From Pseudorasbora parva (lineage: Eukaryota > Chordata > Actinopteri > Cypriniformes > Gobionidae), in contig NC_090187.1 of assembly GCF_024679245.1 (NCBI RefSeq), forward strand, positions 3,113,251-3,177,250: a stretch of 64,000 nt of DNA, read 5' to 3'. The notes under the pieces are model-generated. The model was not told the origin of the DNA and made no database searches. It was given only the letters and a program-made list of their open reading frames with translations. Each line of letters starts with the position of its first letter. Position 1 is the first letter of the stretch. Positions 56,041 through 59,420 of the stretch are shown in pieces. Both the position numbers and the translations under genes were made by a program.

Positions 56041-56993
56041 GCGGGGGGCAACCAATTCTAATAAAGTGACCAAAAATGCCAGTCAAGTGATAGACGAAAC
56101 CAACAAGGCCTTTTAAAGTTGAAATAAAAGTCAATGTGGATAAAACGACTCCTCAATGAAGCAGACACTCCTGTCTCCACCAGTCTTAAAATTCATAGAG
56201 GCGTGTGGACCAGTCCGACTGGGTTTCCAGAAATGAAATCTGAATAAGATTCATAAGCACATACACCCTGATGTATAGGATTGCTAAATAAGATCAGACT
56301 TGGACAAGGCTTAAAGGTCCACTCACCGTGTCTCCAAGGGTCTTTCGGCTCCACCGCACCAGAGACGATGTCCTCGTCAGATGGAAAAGTCACCTTCTTT
56401 GACCTGTGTTTAATCCCAACTCCTTCGCCTGGTGTGCTAGGCGAGACAGTCTCCGAGGGCACGTCGTCACTGCTTTTTGGATCCTGCAAATGCAGTTCGA
56501 TGACCGTTTCTGAGGCATTTTCCTCAAGTTGAGTCTGGACCGGTGGCTCAAACTCTAAAATACCATTTTCATCGAGACTTAAATCCACCCCAATGTCCAT
56601 TTCACCATCTTCAGCTTCACCACCTACATCTCCAACTGAACAGTTGGTCACTGGCGTTTCCTCAAACTTACTGTGTTCCAGATCACCGGCGGAACCATTG
56701 AAAGGGTCGGCTGACACCGCAATGGATCCATTGTTTTTACTATGCGGTGCTTTAAGCTCTGTGGAATTATCATCCTTTAAATGGATGTCTTTTAACCTGG
56801 CCAGGACGGCAGTATCCCCTTCCCCTTGGTCTCCATCCATCAGCAGGAGGCCGTCTCGGGGAAGGATTTCGTGTGATATAGTGTTGTCAGGCACATTGCA
56901 CAAATCTATAGCATTGCACAAATCTACAGCTTGATCCTCGCAATTCATTTTCTCATTTCCAGGGAGCTGGAGCACGCCACTGCCTGTCACACA
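1693..56993 (-). CDS. ppp1r37: ppp1r37 (PP1 regulatory subunit 37), split gene, 3' end outside window
   Basis: Ten coding exons on the minus strand (listed separately) join in frame to 572 codons, counted from the ATG at 56948-56946. In the known family, PPP1R37/LRRC68 binds and inhibits protein phosphatase 1. Seen here: an acidic, Ser/Thr-rich N-terminus; a KVTF motif at residues 185-188 that fits the RVxF PP1-docking consensus; then from about residue 209 the conserved body with RNI-type leucine-rich repeats ([44 protein letters not shown]). I recognise the order and sequence from the mammalian protein. All junctions have GT/AG ends and phases agree. The N-terminal part before KVTF is much longer than I recall for mammals. 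The last visible codon precedes the family's conserved segment after EPKKE, so at least one more exon lies to the left of the window. No frameshift or stop interrupts the exons, so the gene looks functional. Confidence 0.95.
1984..2125 (-). CDS. ppp1r37: ppp1r37 coding exon 9
   Basis: The acceptor is CTGTAG and the donor is GAAG followed by GTGAGA. The 142-bp exon starts on a codon boundary and encodes [16 protein letters not shown], then a repeat ending [11 protein letters not shown], plus one base. It holds two leucine-rich repeats. Confidence 0.95.
2600..2880. repeat. Degenerate short tandem repeat
   Basis: Several diverged units carry GAGATGTAAACTCAGAATT followed by a CAAGAAAAAAAGT-like tract, with a period of roughly 35-50 bp. 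The stretch is intronic and has no coding potential. Confidence 0.55.
3290..3604. repeat. Fragment of a TTAA-type element
   Basis: The right end (GACCTCTAGCGGACAGAAAG, then TTACATAGTGCACCTTAA) is the inverted equivalent of the terminal sequence at 27675 and 50989. The left terminus is not found. The rest of this intron up to 4302 is AT-rich with nothing recognised. Confidence 0.45.
4303..4415 (-). CDS. ppp1r37: ppp1r37 coding exon 8
   Basis: The acceptor is TTTCCTCAG and the donor is TTTG followed by GTAAAC. The 113-bp exon encodes [15 protein letters not shown], then [19 protein letters not shown] and TAAL. It carries one LRR and matches the family's central segment closely. Confidence 0.95.
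4532..4687 (-). CDS. ppp1r37: ppp1r37 coding exon 7
   Basis: The acceptor lies behind a CA-rich tract (GTGTGTGCAG) and the donor is CTCAG followed by GTCTGT. The donor is weak but fits the reading frame of exon 8. The 156-bp exon encodes [20 protein letters not shown], then [15 protein letters not shown] and the [15 protein letters not shown]. Confidence 0.94.
4787..5753. mobile_element. Non-autonomous hAT element with 8-bp target duplication
   Basis: The termini CAGACTCCTGC and GCAGGACTCTG are inverted repeats. They are flanked by an exact 8-bp direct repeat TTGCCAAG (4779-4786 and 5754-5761), which is the hAT signature. The outer parts are rich in CCCGCCCGT motifs at both ends. No transposase is present. 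A (CT)n tract lies inside. Confidence 0.85.
5521..5585. repeat. (CT)n microsatellite, about 65 bp
   Basis: A pure CT dinucleotide tract lies inside the hAT element 4787-5753. Confidence 0.97.
6376..6420. repeat. (AT)n microsatellite
   Basis: A pure AT tract of about 45 bp abuts the left end of the Tc1-like relic. Confidence 0.95.
6430..7472 (+). mobile_element. Tc1-like transposon relic, 3'-truncated
   Basis: The left end (CACCTAAAGGATTATTAGGA) is a typical terminus of a widespread fish Tc1 family. The right inverted repeat is missing, and the sequence passes directly into the host MITE. Transposase remnants lie inside. Confidence 0.85.
6580..7460 (+). pseudogene. Tc1-like transposase pseudogene
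   Basis: Tc1/mariner transposases cut and paste DNA with a DDE triad. Seen here in different frames: an N-terminal fragment from 6580, a middle fragment ([18 protein letters not shown], and WSDESRF with the first Asp), then after a frame change [10 protein letters not shown] with the second Asp and [12 protein letters not shown] with the Glu. Several small deletions and frame changes break the gene and the C-terminus is lost. It cannot make active protein. Confidence 0.85.
7617..7767 (-). CDS. ppp1r37: ppp1r37 coding exon 6
   Basis: The acceptor is CCATCCAG and the donor is CTGG followed by GTAATG. The 151-bp exon encodes [20 protein letters not shown], then [20 protein letters not shown] and [10 protein letters not shown]. 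It is among the most conserved parts of the protein. Confidence 0.96.
7857..7976 (-). CDS. ppp1r37: ppp1r37 coding exon 5
   Basis: The acceptor is CTCTTAG and the donor is GAAG followed by GTGAGG. The exon is exactly 40 codons, encoding [20 protein letters not shown], then [20 protein letters not shown]. Both ends fall on codon boundaries. The intron to exon 6 is only 89 bp. Confidence 0.96.
7977..9505. repeat. Intron with a palindromic AT-rich element at about 8140-8640
   Basis: About 8150-8260 and 8520-8630 are inverted copies of each other. CTATGTGATTATATAGTAAA in the left arm is mirrored by TTTACTATATATTCACATAG in the right arm, and GTAATTTATTCCTG is mirrored as well. Related fragments occur at about 16240-16400, 52830-53170 and 54720-54960. 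The remainder of the interval to 9505 is AT-rich with nothing recognised. Confidence 0.6.
9506..10518 (+). mobile_element. Non-autonomous hAT with BED-finger relic, copy A
   Basis: The ends TGGGGCTGTCAACG and TTGACAGCCCTA are flanked by an exact 8-bp duplication AGATAGAT (9498-9505, 10519-10526). Subterminal inverted motifs include ATTCGAA. The interior carries the 5' exon relic of a BED-type transposase. A close copy lies at 44490-45459. Confidence 0.9.
9734..9928 (+). pseudogene. BED zinc-finger exon of a hAT transposase, nonsense-mutated
   Basis: From the ATG at 9734 the frame reads [12 protein letters not shown], a TAA stop, then in the same frame [20 protein letters not shown] and [18 protein letters not shown]. 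This fits the N-terminal half of a BED finger: Trp/Tyr/Phe at the start and a C-x2-C pair (CKLC). The downstream His pair and the catalytic domain are absent. BED fingers bind DNA at the N-terminus of ZBED/hAT transposases. The same stop is present in copy B. Confidence 0.75.
10519..11039. other. Intron sequence, no feature recognised
   Basis: The stretch has mixed composition with a moderately GC-rich patch at about 10620-10830. No terminal repeats or coding signals were found. Confidence 0.4.
11040..11668 (+). repeat. GC-rich retroelement-like unit with LINE/SINE-type 3' tail
   Basis: A GC-rich body is followed by three CACCATCAGCTCTGTTTCTG-like short repeats, a poly-C tract, and a tail with GGAATGAAAAGTGCATTATA, then AATAAAATCTATTATTATTA. 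Such tails are typical of fish non-LTR retroelements and their SINEs. No reverse-transcriptase motif is visible, so the assignment rests on the tail. Confidence 0.4.
11955..12260. repeat. CATTGAAA / TTTCAATG mirrored simple repeat
   Basis: The first half has many CATTGAAA and GGCATTGAAA copies. The second half has the complementary TTTCAATG, TTCAGTGACA and AATGTCA copies. The whole can fold back on itself. Confidence 0.5.
12667..13204. repeat. 44-bp minisatellite, about 12 copies, GC-rich
   Basis: The unit contains GACGCACTGGAGCCTCTGAG and CCTGGCCCCGCCCCTACTGT at a regular 44-bp spacing. Three unit variants alternate: ATGACGC/CTACTG, GTGACAC/CTAATG and GTGACGC/CTACTG. Each unit holds a CCCCGCCCC box matching the Sp1/KLF consensus. 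The array lies in the intron between coding exons 4 and 5. Confidence 0.95.
13205..14561. other. Intron sequence, no feature recognised
   Basis: The stretch is AT-rich with short GC patches (about 13430-13520). I see no terminal repeats or exon signals before the donor of coding exon 4. Confidence 0.4.
14562..14662 (-). CDS. ppp1r37: ppp1r37 coding exon 4
   Basis: The acceptor is TCATAG and the donor is GAC followed by GTGAGT. The exon has 101 bp and, with one carried base, gives 34 residues: [18 protein letters not shown], then [16 protein letters not shown]. Confidence 0.96.
15572..16147 (+). mobile_element. Harbinger-like TIR element with Myb-like ORF relic
   Basis: The inverted ends GCCCCTTTC and GAAAGGGGC are flanked by TTAA on both sides (15568-15571, 16148-16151). 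The 576-bp interior is rich in GACCCGGG and GCCGGGTCGC motifs arranged as longer subterminal inverted repeats. A second, incomplete end (TAAAGCCCCTTTCACTC) lies just outside at 15551. No transposase is present. Confidence 0.7.
15893..16030 (+). pseudogene. Myb/SANT-like peptide of a Harbinger-type element, truncated
   Basis: The frame starts [20 protein letters not shown], then [11 protein letters not shown]. The W..VET..LLDI..EAEI pattern resembles the first helices of the trihelix/Myb-like DNA-binding protein of PIF/Harbinger elements. After about 34 residues the frame runs into the right terminal repeat, so only the first helices remain. Resemblance is by eye. Confidence 0.45.
16148..16641. 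other. Intron stretch with a palindromic-element fragment
   Basis: About 16240-16400 matches one arm of the palindromic element at about 8140-8640 (TATATAGTGAAGCGTAATTT and neighbours). The rest is AT-rich and unremarkable. Confidence 0.5.
16642..16687 (-). CDS. ppp1r37: ppp1r37 coding exon 3 (46-bp microexon)
   Basis: The exon is short, with acceptor CCATAG and donor AAAG followed by GTGAGC. It encodes [15 protein letters not shown] plus one base. It is too short for ORF finding. It is supported by phase (0 in, 1 out) joining exons 2 and 4, and by the family segment ending CLDLKGEKLDY. Confidence 0.9.
16900..17650. repeat. CA-microsatellite-linked dispersed repeat, two tandem copies
   Basis: Both copies (about 16900-17240 and 17260-17640) carry ATAAATCA(T)ACA, AAAATGCAGAA, a GGTTTGT...GTATAAAAACCATTACA block and GACATATGAGGACACAAATG next to a GT tract. 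The same family recurs at about 55800-56040 and, reversed, at about 59120-59420. Confidence 0.65.
17651..18810. other. Intron stretch with transposon fragments
   Basis: About 18010-18340 (from TTAAAGACGACCCATTATG) resembles a TTAA-type cyprinid repeat lacking a recognisable right end. About 18385-18500 (GATGGCTCAGAAAGGCCTTC) matches the interior of the MITE family at 29242-29350. No exon signals were found. Confidence 0.4.
18811..18955. repeat. Degenerate CAAGT-type simple repeat
   Basis: The stretch has many copies of TCAAGTC, CCGAGTC and CCAAGTC within about 145 bp, irregularly spaced. Confidence 0.6.
18960..19870 (+). mobile_element. Second Tc1-like transposon relic
   Basis: The sequence has the layout of a fish Tc1 element. 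It starts around TTAGTGGGTGGGATATATTA and ends near GGCAAAAAAACGGGGACCAG, just before an (AT)n tract. Clear terminal inverted repeats are not preserved. It is a different subfamily from the copy at 6430. Confidence 0.8.
19036..19795 (+). pseudogene. Tc1-like transposase pseudogene with internal deletions
   Basis: Recognisable segments are the helix-turn-helix part ([20 protein letters not shown], then [14 protein letters not shown]), [20 protein letters not shown], a short central piece around HVDGRVCV, then [15 protein letters not shown] with the second catalytic Asp. The end reads NFPRSQSN, where the family has the Glu-bearing [12 protein letters not shown]. Frame changes and at least two internal deletions separate these parts. 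It is non-functional. Confidence 0.82.
19879..19947. repeat. (AT)n microsatellite, about 69 bp
   Basis: A pure AT tract is followed by a short (AC)n. Confidence 0.97.
20867..20987. mobile_element. 121-bp hAT-type MITE with exact 8-bp duplication
   Basis: The ends CAGTGTTGG and CCAACACTG are inverted repeats, flanked by the exact duplication GGCTTTAC (20859-20866 and 20988-20995). There is no coding region. The rest of 19950-21288 shows short CT and TG tracts only. Confidence 0.85.
21289..22080. mobile_element. TTAA-flanked TIR element, 792 bp
   Basis: The ends AGGGTTACTTCAGCG and CGCCGAAGTACCCCT are inverted repeats flanked by TTAA on both sides (21285-21288, 22081-22084). The interior has a CpG-rich part with no long frame. 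It is non-autonomous. Confidence 0.8.
22361..22388. repeat. (TG)n microsatellite
   Basis: A short pure TG tract of about 28 bp. The surrounding 22085-22815 holds nothing else recognised. Confidence 0.9.
22816..23149. mobile_element. hAT-type MITE, 334 bp
   Basis: The left end TAGGGGAATAACAATAC and right end GTATCGTTACACCCCTA are inverted repeats. The flanks ATAAGTAC and ATAACTAC (22808-22815, 23150-23157) match at 7 of 8 positions. The inner sequence includes GAGTTCAGTATTGAGAT, also found at about 51460. Confidence 0.75.
23150..24068. other. Intron sequence, no feature recognised
   Basis: AT-rich sequence between a hAT MITE and coding exon 2. No further elements or exons were seen. Confidence 0.4.
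24069..24166 (-). CDS. ppp1r37: ppp1r37 coding exon 2
   Basis: The acceptor is GTCTCTGCAG and the donor is CAG followed by GTAACG. The 98-bp exon completes the split Ala codon, then encodes [20 protein letters not shown] and [12 protein letters not shown]. The upstream intron is about 32 kb, the longest in the window. Confidence 0.95.
24167..25646. other. Left part of the 32-kb intron 1, no feature recognised
   Basis: Apart from short simple tracts I see no terminal repeats or exon signals here. Confidence 0.4.
25647..25719. repeat. (AC)n microsatellite, about 73 bp
   Basis: A pure AC tract directly abuts the left terminal repeat of the Tc1 element that follows. Confidence 0.97.
25720..26718 (+). 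mobile_element. Third Tc1-like transposon, both ends partly kept
   Basis: The left end ATTGCCAAAAGTATTGGGAC and right end GGCAAACTTTTGCCAATACA are inverted repeats. The length of about 1 kb suits a degenerate Tc1 element. Transposase remnants fill the interior. Confidence 0.85.
25835..26635 (+). pseudogene. Tc1-like transposase pseudogene
   Basis: The readable C-terminal block runs from about 26330: [40 protein letters not shown], then [19 protein letters not shown] before a stop. It holds the catalytic Glu of the DDE triad (NPIEQLWDE). Upstream parts are in other frames and interrupted by stops, so the gene is dead. Confidence 0.82.
27637..29365. mobile_element. MITE fragment interrupted by the TTAA element 27675-29237
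   Basis: Left piece 27637-27674 (AGGCTTAGTTCAACCAAAAA, then TGAAAATTCTGTCA) and right piece from 29242 (TTACTTGCCCTAATGTCATT, ACCCGTAAGACCTCCGGTCA) are consecutive parts of the common MITE family. The inserted element is flanked by TTAA copies derived from this MITE. The MITE's own right end is missing. Confidence 0.7.
27675..29237. mobile_element. TTAA-flanked TIR element, about 1.56 kb
   Basis: The ends AGGCACAATATGTAATG and GTTGCATACTGCACGT are imperfect inverted repeats, flanked by TTAA (27671-27674, 29238-29241). The last part carries GACCCCTAGTGGCCAAAAG. Related ends lie at about 3560-3604 and at 50989. No transposase is recognised. Confidence 0.75.
29366..30690. other. Intron sequence, no feature recognised
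   Basis: AT-rich sequence with an A13-14 run near 29750. No element ends or exon signals were identified. Confidence 0.4.
31040..31306 (+). pseudogene. THAP-domain exon with one in-frame stop
   Basis: The ATG at 31040 opens [20 protein letters not shown], then [10 protein letters not shown], a TAA stop at 31130-31132, then in the same frame [32 protein letters not shown] and [11 protein letters not shown]. This gives the whole C2CH THAP signature: C-x3-C, the invariant Trp, C-x2-H (CSLH), the Phe residues and the AVPTI tail. The exon is exactly 89 codons and ends in a consensus donor (GCG followed by GTGAGTAAG). It encodes the DNA-binding part of a transposase and is inactivated by the stop. 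The position of the stop corresponds to a sense codon in the domain. Confidence 0.8.
31757..31866 (-). pseudogene. First exon of a second, convergent element gene (P2X7-tail-like?)
   Basis: From an ATG at 31866 the minus strand reads [20 protein letters not shown], then [17 protein letters not shown] possible donor (ATGTG followed by GTACAAG) follows. The MAF..IQPYxYxPExDPE and DVSxW pattern resembles fish proteins annotated as P2X7-like, whose Cys-rich continuation would be in a later exon that is missing here. The match is from memory and needs a search. Confidence 0.4.
32146..33279. other. Intron sequence with one MITE-like scrap
   Basis: About 33115-33180 (ATCATCATTTACTCTCTCAT) resembles the interior of the AGGGATAGTT MITE family. 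Nothing else was recognised. Confidence 0.35.
33280..33556. repeat. hAT-like element remnant
   Basis: The right end TTAGGGGGCAGCCCTAG and left GTGCTGCCCTCGACTAAAG form weak inverted ends. Inner GTCGACCAAGACTTTT and TTGACTAACTGTTAATCAAC motifs resemble fish hAT termini. No clear duplication is seen. Confidence 0.4.
33593..34668. mobile_element. Harbinger-like element with 3-bp TTA duplication
   Basis: The ends GGGGGCTTTCACACC and GATGTGAAAGCACCC are inverted repeats, with subterminal TTCGGTT/AACCGAA motifs, flanked by TTA (33590-33592, 34669-34671). The 3-bp TWA-type duplication suits PIF/Harbinger. The 1076-bp element is non-autonomous and hosts a nested MITE. Confidence 0.75.
34101..34345. 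mobile_element. MITE nested in the Harbinger-like element
   Basis: The ends CCCGGTTTCACAGACCCGG and TTGTTTGTGAAACCGGG are inverted repeats. Inner arms GGCTTAGATTAAGACAGG and CAGACTAGCTTAAATCTT extend the palindrome. It is a common fish MITE type with no coding region. Confidence 0.75.
34672..35824. other. Intron sequence, no feature recognised
   Basis: AT-rich, with a short ACATT repeat at about 34775. No element termini or exons were seen. Confidence 0.4.
35825..35897. repeat. (AT)n microsatellite, about 73 bp
   Basis: A pure AT tract that also creates repetitive open frames on both strands, which are not genes. Confidence 0.97.
35991..36849. mobile_element. TIR element, about 860 bp
   Basis: The left end ACATTCTCACTCCCAACTCG and right end CGAGTTGGGAGTGAGAACGT are inverted repeats. 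The symmetry continues inward through CACGTCACTTTT and GGTACTCCATTGAT. Flanks GTTTATGCG and GTTTATGTC suggest a diverged 8-9 bp duplication. There is no coding region. Confidence 0.7.
37971..39555. mobile_element. Innermost hAT element with exact 8-bp duplication
   Basis: The ends TAGAGCTGCAACTAACGA and TCGTTGCAGCACTA are inverted repeats. They are flanked by the exact duplication GCGTGTTG (37963-37970, 39556-39563). Many GTCGACTAAT and GACGTCGACG subterminal motifs follow the ends. The interior has no transposase but shares about 500 bp with 39741-40250. Confidence 0.88.
39591..40260. repeat. Fragment of another hAT family next to the innermost element
   Basis: It starts with AGGATGCACCGAAATCAAAA and TTCTTGGCCAAAACC, a known type of fish hAT terminus. 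The right end is not identifiable. From 39741 it runs parallel to 38357-38810 inside the neighbouring hAT. Confidence 0.5.
41190..41640. repeat. Inverted copy of the dispersed repeat at 296-1335
   Basis: CAACCTTTTTTTCACGGACG, then GACGAAAATCTACTGTCATT and GCCAGGCAATTGTTTATGAA correspond in reverse complement to about 960-1320. There is no coding region. Confidence 0.6.
42172..43802. other. AT-rich intron stretch with a diverged duplicated block
   Basis: About 42715-42900 is repeated in diverged form at about 43880-44030, sharing ATGATGTCCTACAAA, AGTGAATGTAAT and CACGCTTTATCAGACGATGA with small differences. About 43500-43760 resembles a LINE-type tail region but without proof. Confidence 0.45.
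43803..44489. repeat. hAT-type left terminus (TAGGGCTGG) without partner
   Basis: TTAGGGCTGGTGGATATCAC followed by GGTGATACGGTATATCC looks like one end of the widespread TAGGGCTGG-ended hAT families. No matching right end was found before 44490. Confidence 0.35.
44490..45459 (+). mobile_element. Non-autonomous hAT with BED-finger relic, copy B
   Basis: The ends TAGGGCTGTCAACGAATATT and TTTTGACAGCCCTA are flanked by ATGCACGT / ATGCTCGT (44482-44489, 45460-45467; 7 of 8). It is nearly identical to copy A over most of its length and in the same orientation. Small indels near the AT-rich right part make it about 40 bp shorter. Confidence 0.9.
44708..44890 (+). pseudogene. BED zinc-finger exon relic, copy B
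   Basis: It has the same frame as copy A: an ATG at 44708 with [12 protein letters not shown], then the same TAA stop. After it come [20 protein letters not shown] and [16 protein letters not shown] with the CKLC pair. Only a few residues differ. The shared stop means both copies came from an already inactive source. Confidence 0.72.
46037..46454. mobile_element. 418-bp TIR element inserted into a hAT terminus, 9-bp duplication
   Basis: The ends TAGCCTGATAACCCAGAC and TAGATTTCTAGGCTA are imperfect inverted repeats. They are flanked by the exact 9-bp repeat GGGCTGGGC (46028-46036, 46455-46463). Joining the flanks restores CTAGGGCTGGGCGATATGG, the left end of a hAT family. There is no coding region. 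Confidence 0.75.
46464..47834. other. Intron stretch after a broken hAT terminus
   Basis: The first about 100 bp (GCGATATGGCCAC and on) continue the interrupted hAT left end, but no right end is seen. Otherwise AT-rich with nothing recognised. The frame at 47339-47635 has no family resemblance. Confidence 0.35.
47835..47884. repeat. (AT)n microsatellite
   Basis: A pure AT tract of about 50 bp. Confidence 0.95.
48088..48430. repeat. Fragment of a common cyprinid repeat
   Basis: It begins TATGTGATCCTGGACCCCAA, then TCCAGTCATAAGACTCAC and later GGGCCAAATATATACATTTT. I know this type as very frequent in cyprinids. The right end is not clear. Confidence 0.5.
48611..48854. mobile_element. 244-bp MITE with 7-bp direct repeat flanks
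   Basis: The ends CAGTCCCTCCAG and CTGGAGGGACTC are inverted repeats, extended inward by GATTCCACGATT-like and GTGAAATCC sequences. It is flanked by ATAAGAT on both sides (48604-48610, 48855-48861). Confidence 0.75.
48862..49838. other. Intron sequence, no feature recognised
   Basis: AT-rich; the 128-codon frame at 49444-49830 shows no domain pattern and is probably chance. Confidence 0.35.
49839..50876. mobile_element. hAT element with exact 8-bp duplication
   Basis: The ends TAGACATGTGCCGATTTTCG and GATATCGGCACATGCCTA are inverted repeats, with ATCACGATAAT and ATCGTGATAA subterminal pairs. They are flanked by the exact duplication GTTAAGGT (49831-49838, 50877-50884). The 1038-bp element has no transposase and contains a near-perfect palindrome. 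Confidence 0.9.
50590..50682. repeat. Near-perfect 93-bp palindrome
   Basis: The arms of about 38 bp (ACAGCTCTG, an A-rich tract, TCAAGAGACCACTTAACAT, and the reverse complement) are separated by about 15 bp. It looks like two fused terminal repeats of a Tc1- or hAT-type element without interior. Confidence 0.85.
50989..51260. repeat. Left part of a TTAA element (as at 27675)
   Basis: After TTAA (50985-50988) the sequence AGGCACAATATGTAATTTTC matches the left terminus at 27675. It continues with GGCGTAGCTTGATGACGCAG. No right end was found. Confidence 0.5.
51261..52829. other. Intron stretch with a hAT terminus scrap
   Basis: About 51440-51514 (GTGAGTTCAGTATCGAGATA to GGTTACACCCCTA) matches the right end of the MITE at 22816-23149. 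A (GT)n of about 24 bp lies at about 52612. The remainder is unremarkable. Confidence 0.45.
52830..53170. repeat. Copy of the palindromic AT-rich element
   Basis: It carries AATTTATTCCTGTGATTAAA and CTTCAGTGTCACATGATC in one arm, and AGAATCATGTGACATGC near the other arm. This is the same family as about 8140-8640. Confidence 0.55.
53897..55571. mobile_element. hAT element, 1675 bp, exact 8-bp duplication
   Basis: The ends TAGGGCTGGACAATAATTCA and GGCCATATCGTCCAGCCCTA are inverted repeats, flanked by the exact duplication GCTTGAAC (53889-53896, 55572-55579). Inside, 54230-54290 reads [17 protein letters not shown], like the start of a BED finger. A tRNA-like segment follows. About 54720-54960 belongs to the palindromic repeat family. 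No intact transposase is present. Confidence 0.88.
54295..54415 (-). repeat. tRNA-like / SINE-head relic (degenerate)
   Basis: On the minus strand, TTTAGCGTCCCTGTTAA resembles an A box. About 35 bp further, CGTTTGGAATCCCGC resembles a B box (GGTTCGAATCC) with substitutions. A degraded tRNA-derived SINE head is possible. It is GC-rich compared with its surroundings and breaks the BED-like frame. Confidence 0.35.
55701..56040. repeat. Two (GT)n tracts with dispersed repeat between
   Basis: (GT)26 at 55701-55752 and (GT)n at about 55990-56040 flank a copy of the repeat family of 16900-17650 (CACTTTTCAAAATGCTTATA, TTTCCTGTGATGGATAGGTT). Confidence 0.85.
56327..56993 (-). CDS. ppp1r37: ppp1r37 coding exon 1 with start codon and PP1-docking motif
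   Basis: I place the start at the ATG 56948-56946 ([13 protein letters not shown]), which has A at -3. An open frame continues upstream only to a GTG, and an in-frame TAG lies just beyond it inside a good acceptor (TTCTCTCGTTTTTAG). So 56949-56993 is probably 5'UTR after a non-coding first exon. The exon gives 207 residues plus one base. About 180 residues are acidic and low in complexity, with a near-repeat ([11 protein letters not shown]). Then come [16 protein letters not shown] and the conserved [11 protein letters not shown]. The donor is CACG followed by GTGAGT. The acidic extension is the least conserved part of the family, so its length is the main uncertainty. Confidence 0.92.
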
Positions 56994-56999
56994 CTAAAA

Positions 57000-57850
57000 A
57001 CGAGAGAAGTTCACCTACACAATGCAGTTAAATCCTTTTAAACCCAGGGATAAACCGTTTAATATCTCCACAGTGAGTGCATCACTAACTAAAAGTTCAC
57101 ATCATAGAAGTGCATGTACTTATACTTTCCTTATTTATGCACTGTAGTATTAATTTGTAAGGGTTGCATCAGGAAAATCACAGTATCCTAAGTATCTATG
57201 CACTCAGAAACACCTAAAACATCTGTCACAATCCAATAAATCCGTTTTAGGCGCATTAAAAGGGTCTCACGTGCACATCATGTTGACATTATCAGCAAAC
57301 ATTGTGTTCTTGTAGTCTCTGTCCACTATTAATACTGTTGATTTCCTCTCATCGCGTTGAACAATAAGTTAAGATGCATTTAAAGCAACTATAAACAAGC
57401 CGTGGGATGAGGAAGATTATGATGATGAAGATCGGGTTCTCTCGGCTGGCCTGCTGTCCAACACCAAGACGAATAAAGTGCTAAAACGGACTCCAGAGGC
57501 CAATAATCTGTGTGTTTATCGTGTTTTTAAGCTGTCAAGACGAGGAATCCTGCACTGTCACTTTCCGTGTCGCAGTGAACGCGAATAAACACAGGCGTCA
57601 CACTCCGGAGCGCGCGCTCGTCCCAAAAAAAACCGCCACGAACGGACTCGTTAGATCCGTGTAAACACTCTATTCCAACCGCCGTGTATGTATGATGTTT
57701 TTCACATCGTCAAAACGCACAGACAGCAGAAAAAAAGAGAAATATTGGCCCCGTTGAAGCTCCAGTCCGGACCGACTGTGTGTGTGTATGTGTGTGTCTG
57801 TTGACTGTTCGGAGATACGTCATCACCCCGGTTGGAAACGCATCGGAGAT
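57000..57850 (-). promoter_or_regulatory. Probable ppp1r37 promoter and non-coding first exon
   Basis: This stretch just upstream of the first coding exon has no recognised transposon and is richer in CpG than its surroundings, mainly 57540-57850 (CGAACG, GGAGCGCGCGCTCG, TGACGTA-like). The coding exon begins with a splice acceptor at 56994, so a 5'UTR exon must lie upstream, and this is the best candidate. I cannot place its donor or the start site. Confidence 0.4.
57373..57588 (+). other. Unexplained 71-codon open frame without ATG
   Basis: On the plus strand, opposite to ppp1r37, a frame is open between an in-frame TAA at 57370 and a TAA at 57586. It includes an acidic, coding-like stretch (KPWDEEDYDDEDRVLSAGLL) followed by a basic one. 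There is no ATG and no good acceptor. It may be chance in CpG-rich DNA or part of a divergent transcript. I do not recognise the peptide. Confidence 0.15.
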
Positions 57851-59020
<1,170 letters not shown>

Positions 59021-59034
59021 ATAATGATATAATG

Positions 59035-59420
59035 CATGATCAAAGCTGAATTTATCATCATTACTCCAGTAATGTTGGTCTATGTGGTTTATTTCTCAGG
59101 GGTAGTTTATGAAATGTTGGTCTATGTGGTTTACAGGGACTCTCCATAGGCGTAATGGTTTTTATACTGTACAAACCGTATTTTATATCCTCCTTGCACA
59201 GCCCCTAAACCTACCCATCACAGGAAACATTCTGCATTTTTACTTTCTCAAAGAAACATAATTTAGTATGTTTTTTTAAAGCTATTTGAAATATGAGGAC
59301 ATTTGAAATGCCCGCATAAACCACATTTATAGTGTAATACCAGTGTAATACCCATGTAGTTATACAAATTTACTCATAAACCACATAAACAGGCACACAC
59401 ACACACACACACACACACGT
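59035..59420. repeat. Reversed copy of the CA-linked dispersed repeat
   Basis: GACTCTCCATAGGCGTAATG, then CACAGGAAACATTCTGCATT and TTTTTACTTTCTCAAAG are the reverse complement of the family at 55800-55990. It ends in an (AC)n of about 24 bp. The first bases match the palindromic repeat family. GGGGTAGTTTATGAAAT occurs near 58690 and again at 59098. Confidence 0.6.

Noticed and set aside
56281..56934. Plus-strand frames opposite the first coding exon
   Set aside because: They are antisense shadows of ppp1r37. The minus-strand frame has the conserved motif and correct splice donor.
56949..56990. Extension of the Ppp1r37 N-terminus to a GTG at 56990
   Set aside because: GTG is not a likely start in a vertebrate, and the acceptor at 56994 with an in-frame TAG marks the exon boundary. 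The ATG at 56948 is preferred.
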